A program made the position numbers and the translations under genes. DNA of 64,000 nt from Nonomuraea harbinensis (GTDB lineage: Bacteria > Actinomycetota > Actinomycetes > Streptosporangiales > Streptosporangiaceae), in NCBI RefSeq assembly GCF_019396385.1, contig NZ_JAHKRN010000006.1, forward strand, positions 186,001 to 250,000, given 5' to 3'. Under the pieces are notes generated by a model. It was not told the origin of the DNA and did no database searches. It saw nothing but the letters and a program-made list of their open reading frames with translations. Shown here piece after piece: positions 57,034 through 64,000 of this stretch. The first letter of the stretch is position 1; every line of letters starts with the position of its first letter.

Positions 57034-57630
57034 TCAGCCCTGCGGCTGCTGCGCGGTCTGGGCCGGCTTACCGAAGCGGCCCGGGTCGACGAAGCCCTGA
57101 CCCTGCTGGAGGGTGCCGTAACGGGGGCTGAAGACCGTCTTGATCGAGTTGAACTCCTGCTGCACCTTGGCGGCGGCCTGCTGATTGCCCGCGCCGCCGA
57201 ACTTGTCCATGACCTTGCGGATGCCCACCTCGGCCTTGACGTAGTCGCGCGCGTCAGCCGGCGAGACGCCCTTGGACAGCAGGTTCATCTCGGGGTCCTG
57301 GAACTGGCCCGGGTCCTTGAGCGCGGTGTCGATCTCCGTCTCGCTGACCGTGACGCCATGCTTGTCGGCCAGCTGCTGGTAGCGGAGCTGGTTGGTCATG
57401 CTGAAGAGGACGAACTGCGCGACGGGCGCCGTGAGCTGGTCGGGCCCGATGTTCGCCCTCTCCAGCGCGGCCTGGTAGCTCTTCACGTTCGCGTTCAGGT
57501 CGCTGGAGGAGATGCGCTGATCACCGACGATCGCCGCCGCTCCGGCCTCGACAGGGGTAGAGCAGGCGGCCAGGCCGAGGAAGCTCACCCCGGCTGCCGC
57601 GGCGGCCACAGCCACTCGTATCGACTTCAC
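57034..57630 (-). CDS. SurA_N-like lipoprotein
   Basis: 198 residues. Lipobox signal: VSFLGLAACSTPVEAG. The mature part starts AAAIVGDQRISSSDLNANVKSYQAAL, the SurA N-terminal chaperone fold, with a C-terminal helical segment but no clear PPIase (parvulin) domain, so it is probably a pure chaperone or envelope factor. Gln/Pro-rich tail (TAQQPQG). It lies between mfd and mazG; mycobacteria place the different lipoprotein gene lpqU nearby (from memory). Confidence 0.82.
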   Translation of the reverse strand: MKSIRVAVAAAAAGVSFLGLAACSTPVEAGAAAIVGDQRISSSDLNANVKSYQAALERANIGPDQLTAPVAQFVLFSMTNQLRYQQLADKHGVTVSETEIDTALKDPGQFQDPEMNLLSKGVSPADARDYVKAEVGIRKVMDKFGGAGNQQAAAKVQQEFNSIKTVFSPRYGTLQQGQGFVDPGRFGKPAQTAQQPQG

Positions 57631-57658
57631 GTGTGTCCCTTTCCGACAAAAACCCCAG

Positions 57659-61147
<3,489 letters not shown>

Positions 61148-61275
61148 CAGTTAGCCCCACGATGGCAACACGACTACCCCCGGCCAAGCGGAGCGCGGGG
61201 GTGATGACATCCAGCCTACTTCCCACCCGCCCCCTGCTCGCGCCCCCGCCCCGTCCAACCACGGGCCTCACGGAC

Positions 61276-61324
61276 GGCGCTCCGCGCCATCGGCTCGGGC
61301 TGCGCCCAGCGGGGAGCCGAGCTC
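61276..61324 (-). repeat. REP-like hairpin repeat, copy A
   Basis: Copy A on the minus strand matches copy B (63384-63433) at about 46 of 50 positions in inverted orientation. It contains a GGCGC-TCC-GCGCC hairpin (61276-61288), a GGGC-TGC-GCCC hairpin (61297-61307) and a short GAGC-CGA-GCTC hairpin (61314-61324). It lies in the 255-bp gap between mfd and the cupin gene; otherwise that gap holds nothing I recognise. Confidence 0.7.
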
Positions 61325-61402
61325 GATTCGGAACAAATCATTTGTAACGGACTTGGCGGAGCACCATGTGACGCTGTTCATTGACGTCGTCCCCGAAAGC
61401 TC

Positions 61403-61816
61403 TCAAGTGACCTTGTGGCCGGGCACGCTGGGCCATCTGACGGTGAGGACCACCGACTCCTCCTCCGCCCGCCACGAATGGTCGACGCCCTCGCCCCAGA
61501 CCACGTAGTCGCCCCGCTCGGCCAGCAGCACGCTGCGCCCCGGGAGTTCGACGCGGAACCGGCCGCTGATCAGGATGAGCAGGGCGGTGCGGTTCTCGCC
61601 GGTGACCCATCGGGCGCGCTCGTCGCCGGGCTTGTGGAGGCCCCATTTGATCTCGACGGCCTCGCTGTGCCGCACGTCGCCCCGGGGTTTGAAGTGGCCG
61701 AGCAGCCACCCGCCGTCCAGCGGCCCGTCCACGTCGGCGTTACCGACGTACACTCGGTCATCCTCCACCGGGGAATCGGCGTGTGCCCTCTCGTCCACGC
61801 CCGAGGACGCTAGCAC
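61403..61816 (-). CDS. cupin-like small protein
   Basis: 137 residues from GTG at 61816; another GTG six codons in (VDERAHAD) is possible. The beta-rich middle (ALLILISGRFRVELPGRSVLLAERGDYVVWGEGVDHSWRAEEESVVLTVRWP) has the cupin motif 2 style G-D-Y-V-x5-G-V-x-H-x-W, but motif 1 lacks the usual His pair, so metal binding is doubtful. Cytoplasmic; probable ligand-binding protein. Part of the accessory patch between hairpin copies A and B. Confidence 0.7.
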   Translation of the reverse strand: MLASSGVDERAHADSPVEDDRVYVGNADVDGPLDGGWLLGHFKPRGDVRHSEAVEIKWGLHKPGDERARWVTGENRTALLILISGRFRVELPGRSVLLAERGDYVVWGEGVDHSWRAEEESVVLTVRWPSVPGHKVT

Positions 61817-61936
61817 TCATAGGAGCCTGCCCACGGCGGCCTGAGGACGAAAGCGCCGCGACCACACCACTTCCTCGATGACGGGTACCAGCGGACTGGC
61901 GCGAGGCCCGCGGTGTCGACGCGGCCGACAGAAGAC

Positions 61937-61985
61937 TGCATCAAATCCACCCCCTCTGGGCCGACGATGGGTAGGATTTGATGCA
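61937..61985. promoter_or_regulatory. AbiEi operator, long inverted repeat
   Basis: TGCATCAAATCC (61937-61948) and its exact complement GGATTTGATGCA (61974-61985), separated by 25 bases; the second arm ends on the A of the AbiEi start codon. AbiEi antitoxins are known to bind inverted repeats in their own promoter and repress it, so this is the likely autoregulatory site. Confidence 0.7.
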
Positions 61986-62599
61986 TGGATCCTGCGGAGA
62001 CATCTAGACTCCAGACAAGACTCGCCGGTCTCTCCCCCACCTTCACCGCGGGGCAAGCTCGTCTGGCCGCACTCACCTCCCGCGACTTGGGCTCCCTGGT
62101 CGCGGATGGAGAGATCTATGAGCTCTCCCGTGGGGTCTACCGGCAGGCATCAGCGCCGGAGACAGCACATCTCGACCTCTTGGCTGTGTGCACCCGTGTC
62201 CCGCATGCAGTCGTATGCGAGGAGTCCGCCCTCGCCGTTCATGAGCTCATCGATGACATCCCGTCGGCCGTCCACATCGCGGTGCCACGGGGACGACATC
62301 GCCCGTCGATCTCCTACCCGCCTGTCGTGGTCGCCCAGTACTCCCCCGCCGTTTTCACGCTGGGCATCGCGTGGTTCGAGGCCGCGCCGGGGGAAACCGT
62401 GCCCGTCTACAGCGCCGCCCGGAGTGTCGTAGACGCCATGCGTCATCGCGGACGCATCGGTGAGACCCTCGCGCTCTCCGCGCTCGGCCGCTACGTCCGC
62501 GGCGCCACCCCCGCCCAACTCGGCGAACTCCAGCGCATCGCCGGCAAGCTGGGCGCGCTGAAGCTCATCCGTCCCGTCATCGAGGCGGTGCTCGCCTGA
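61985..62599 (+). CDS. AbiEi-family type IV antitoxin
   Basis: 204 residues. N-terminal winged-helix domain (FTAGQARLAALTSRDLGSLVADGEIYELSRGVYR) typical of AbiEi DNA binding, then the AbiEi C-terminal domain (VCEESALAVHELIDDIPSAVHIAVPRGRHRPS, YSAARSVVDAMRHR). It represses its own operon and counters the AbiEii nucleotidyltransferase toxin. It overlaps the toxin remnant by TGATG. The gene looks intact although its toxin is not. Confidence 0.85.
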   Translation: MDPAETSRLQTRLAGLSPTFTAGQARLAALTSRDLGSLVADGEIYELSRGVYRQASAPETAHLDLLAVCTRVPHAVVCEESALAVHELIDDIPSAVHIAVPRGRHRPSISYPPVVVAQYSPAVFTLGIAWFEAAPGETVPVYSAARSVVDAMRHRGRIGETLALSALGRYVRGATPAQLGELQRIAGKLGALKLIRPVIEAVLA

Positions 62600-63220
62600 T
62601 GCCCAACCCCACTCGCATCACCACTGCCGGGCGCATCTACAACGACCTCCGCAACCTGGCCAAACGCAGCAGGCGATCGACCGACGAGCTCATGATCGAG
62701 TACGTTCTCGGGCGCTTCCTCTATCGTGTGGCGGTCTCCCCGCTCGGCGGTCGGCATCTCATCCTCAAAGGCGGCCTCCTGCTCGCCCAATTCCTACCCA
62801 CAGCACCTCTCCACGGAGAGCTTCCAGATCTTCGGCTACCCTCTGGCTACTGTCATAGCCGAGAAACTCTCCACCGCAGTTGCCCTTGGTGACCTCAACA
62901 CGCGTGATCGTGACTACGCGGATCTTTTTCGGCTGATCTCACTCCATGATCTGCATGGCGGTGACCTGACCGCAGCGCTCAACGCCACCGCAGATCACCG
63001 TGGTATCAGCCTGAAGCCGCTCAGTACGTCCATCACAGATCTGGCCGAACGGCGCCAGTCCTCCTACGCCGCTTGGCGCCGACGTCAAGGCAGCGCCGCC
63101 AGCGGTTACCCTGGGCGGTTCGCTTATGCCATTGATCTGGTGTGCGCCTTCGCAGATCCGCTCCTCGCCGGCGAGGTCACCCTCCGCAACTGGATGGCGG
63201 CCAAAGGAACATGGTCATGA
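62599..63220 (+). pseudogene. AbiEii toxin, internally deleted and frameshifted
   Basis: The N-terminus reads in one frame (MPNPTRITTAGRIYNDLRNLAKR, then HLILKGGLLLAQF), and the C-terminal half continues in the next frame from YPQHLSTESFQIFGYPLATVIAEKL to KGTWS. The junction is near 62790-62800. AbiEii toxins normally carry, between LLLAxF and the FxxxGYPLExxxAEKI helix, the nucleotidyltransferase core including the Asp pair that binds Mg. That stretch of roughly 75-80 residues is missing. The toxin must be inactive. Confidence 0.8.
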
Positions 63221-63573
63221 GCGGCCAACGCATGCGGACTGAACGCTCCGGTCGTGACATGGCGACTTCCCTGTTCTGCGCCAATCATCGACATGCCGCG
63301 TCAACCGGCCTCGCGATCATTGGAAACACCGCTCCACACACGGGGGTCCAGGGGGCCGGGAGGCCCCCGGCCAGGGGTGCGGGGAGCTCGGCTCCCCGCT
63401 GAGCACAGTCCGAGCCGATCGGCGCGGAGCGCCCTGGGCGGCGAGGGCCATGCCGTTGGGTGAGCGTCCGGCGCCTTCAATCGAGCGTTTAGAAAGCGGG
63501 TGAGCTTTGCGGAAGTCGCCGTCCGGTGAGCCTTACGGAGGGTGCCTTCGAGCGGAACGGGAAAGGCGCCCCG
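63221..63573. other. 353-bp intergenic region with hairpins
   Basis: No convincing gene; short frames here lack ribosome binding sites. Contains GGGGGCC-GGGA-GGCCCCC (63351-63368), GCGGGGAGC-TCG-GCTCCCCGC (63379-63399) and GGCGC-GGA-GCGCC (63421-63433). Confidence 0.7.
63384..63433 (+). repeat. REP-like hairpin repeat, copy B
   Basis: Inverted partner of copy A (61276-61324), differing by three substitutions and one extra base over ~50 positions. It starts inside a perfect 9-bp hairpin (GCGGGGAGC-TCG-GCTCCCCGC, 63379-63399) and ends with GGCGC-GGA-GCGCC. Together the copies bracket the cupin and AbiE genes. Confidence 0.7.
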
Positions 63574-64000
63574 TCAACGCGCCGGGCCGAGTCGGGCGTA
63601 GGCGGCTGGAGGCATGCCCACCACGGCGGTGAAGTCGCGGGTCAGGTGGGCCTGGTCGGTGTAGCCGAGTTCGGCGGCCAGGGTGGCGAGGTCGAGGCCC
63701 TGGTAGACGCGCTCCGCGGCTTCGTGCAGCCGGAAGCGGCGGATCACCCATTTGGGGCCGATGCCGACGTAGTCCCTGAACAGCCGCTGCAGCGAGCGCA
63801 CCGATCGCCCCGACCGGGCGGCCAGCTGGTCGACCCTGGTCACGGTGACGTCGTTCTCCGCCATCACGACCAGCGCCGCGACCTCTTCGGCGAGCGGGTC
63901 CCGCTCCGGCCGCAGGCCCAGCAGGAACGTCTCGACGATCGCGATGGCGGCCGGAATACGAGGTTCGGCCAGGACGCGCTCCACCATCGACGAGCCCGCG
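63574..64000 (-). CDS. AraC-family transcriptional regulator, C-terminal part
   Basis: The frame runs off the right edge, giving ~142 visible residues. The C-terminal AraC/XylS DNA-binding domain has two helix-turn-helix units (VDQLAARSGRSVRSLQRLFRDYVGIGPKWVIRRFRLHEA, then LATLAAELGYTDQAHLTRDFTAVVGMPPAAYARL). The ATG at 63987 is probably internal, because AraC regulators usually carry another N-terminal domain. Ligand unknown. Confidence 0.85.
   Translation of the reverse strand, partial: AGSSMVERVLAEPRIPAAIAIVETFLLGLRPERDPLAEEVAALVVMAENDVTVTRVDQLAARSGRSVRSLQRLFRDYVGIGPKWVIRRFRLHEAAERVYQGLDLATLAAELGYTDQAHLTRDFTAVVGMPPAAYARLGPAR

Noticed and set aside
61276..63433. Treating the inverted repeats as the ends of an insertion sequence
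   Set aside because: No transposase lies between them and no target-site duplication was seen; they look like REP-type hairpins rather than IS termini.
63142..63463. Short plus-strand frames downstream of the toxin remnant
   Set aside because: No ribosome binding site or recognisable content, and they pass through the hairpin repeats.

Overview
This is a high-GC actinobacterial chromosome segment, most like Streptosporangiaceae (for example Nonomuraea); that family-level call is an inference from gene style. Support for an actinomycete includes mycothiol S-conjugate amidase, a GTP-dependent PEP carboxykinase, a large SARP/AfsR-type regulator, DUF4307, DUF501, a TIGR04222 membrane protein, many GTG starts and one rare TTA codon. 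Almost everything is intact chromosomal housekeeping or regulatory DNA. I see no prophage, CRISPR array or complete insertion sequence.

Layout. 1-6.3 kb: 3' end of an alpha/beta hydrolase, a GT2 glycosyltransferase, a membrane-anchored lytic-transglycosylase-like protein with a perfect Crp-type palindrome in its leader, then an overlapping response regulator / histidine kinase / lipoprotein operon. 6.3-13.2 kb (minus): PIN-PhoH ATPase, cis-prenyltransferase, an amidohydrolase, a TIGR04222 protein and pckG, which has GntR/DasR-like palindromes upstream and an in-frame insertion. 13.2-20.8 kb: small unknown genes, mca, DUF4307, greA, an NlpC/P60 hydrolase with a TTA codon, and a DUF255 thioredoxin-domain protein. 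20.8-33.7 kb: bifunctional PBP, Lrp/AsnC regulator divergent from hpd, M1 metallopeptidase lipoprotein, P-loop kinase, ROK kinase coupled to a FIST protein, an AAA+/VWA pair and small membrane proteins. 33.7-42 kb: both transsulfuration enzymes (cystathionine gamma-synthase and beta-synthase) bracket an orphan NarL-type kinase, a SARP regulator and a divergent imine-reductase-like gene. 42-52.7 kb: SGNH hydrolase, beta-propeller lipoprotein, thiolase, PPOX protein, BAX inhibitor-1 family protein, an unusual tRNA with a UAA anticodon, a peptide-deformylase-like gene with an altered catalytic motif, ACT protein, NDH-2, uracil-DNA glycosylase and a secreted four-repeat protein. 52.7-61.1 kb: a minus-strand block mfd - SurA lipoprotein - mazG - eno - ftsB - DUF501 - ppx, whose order matches, from memory, the mycobacterial mfd-ppx block. 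61.1-64 kb: an accessory patch with a cupin, a type IV AbiE toxin-antitoxin remnant (intact antitoxin and operator, internally deleted toxin) bracketed by two inverted copies of a ~50-bp hairpin repeat, and the C-terminal part of an AraC-type regulator.

Functional threads: cell-wall synthesis and turnover (PBP, transglycosylase, NlpC/P60, FtsB, cis-prenyltransferase), thiol and sulfur metabolism (mca, transsulfuration), central carbon (pckG, eno, ROK kinase), transcription and repair (greA, mfd, UDG, mazG). The items most worth a second look are the class I UAA tRNA together with the TTA-containing gene, the HQLDH deformylase, the pckG insertion, and the decayed AbiE locus with its flanking repeats. 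All start sites and family calls were made by eye, without database searches.
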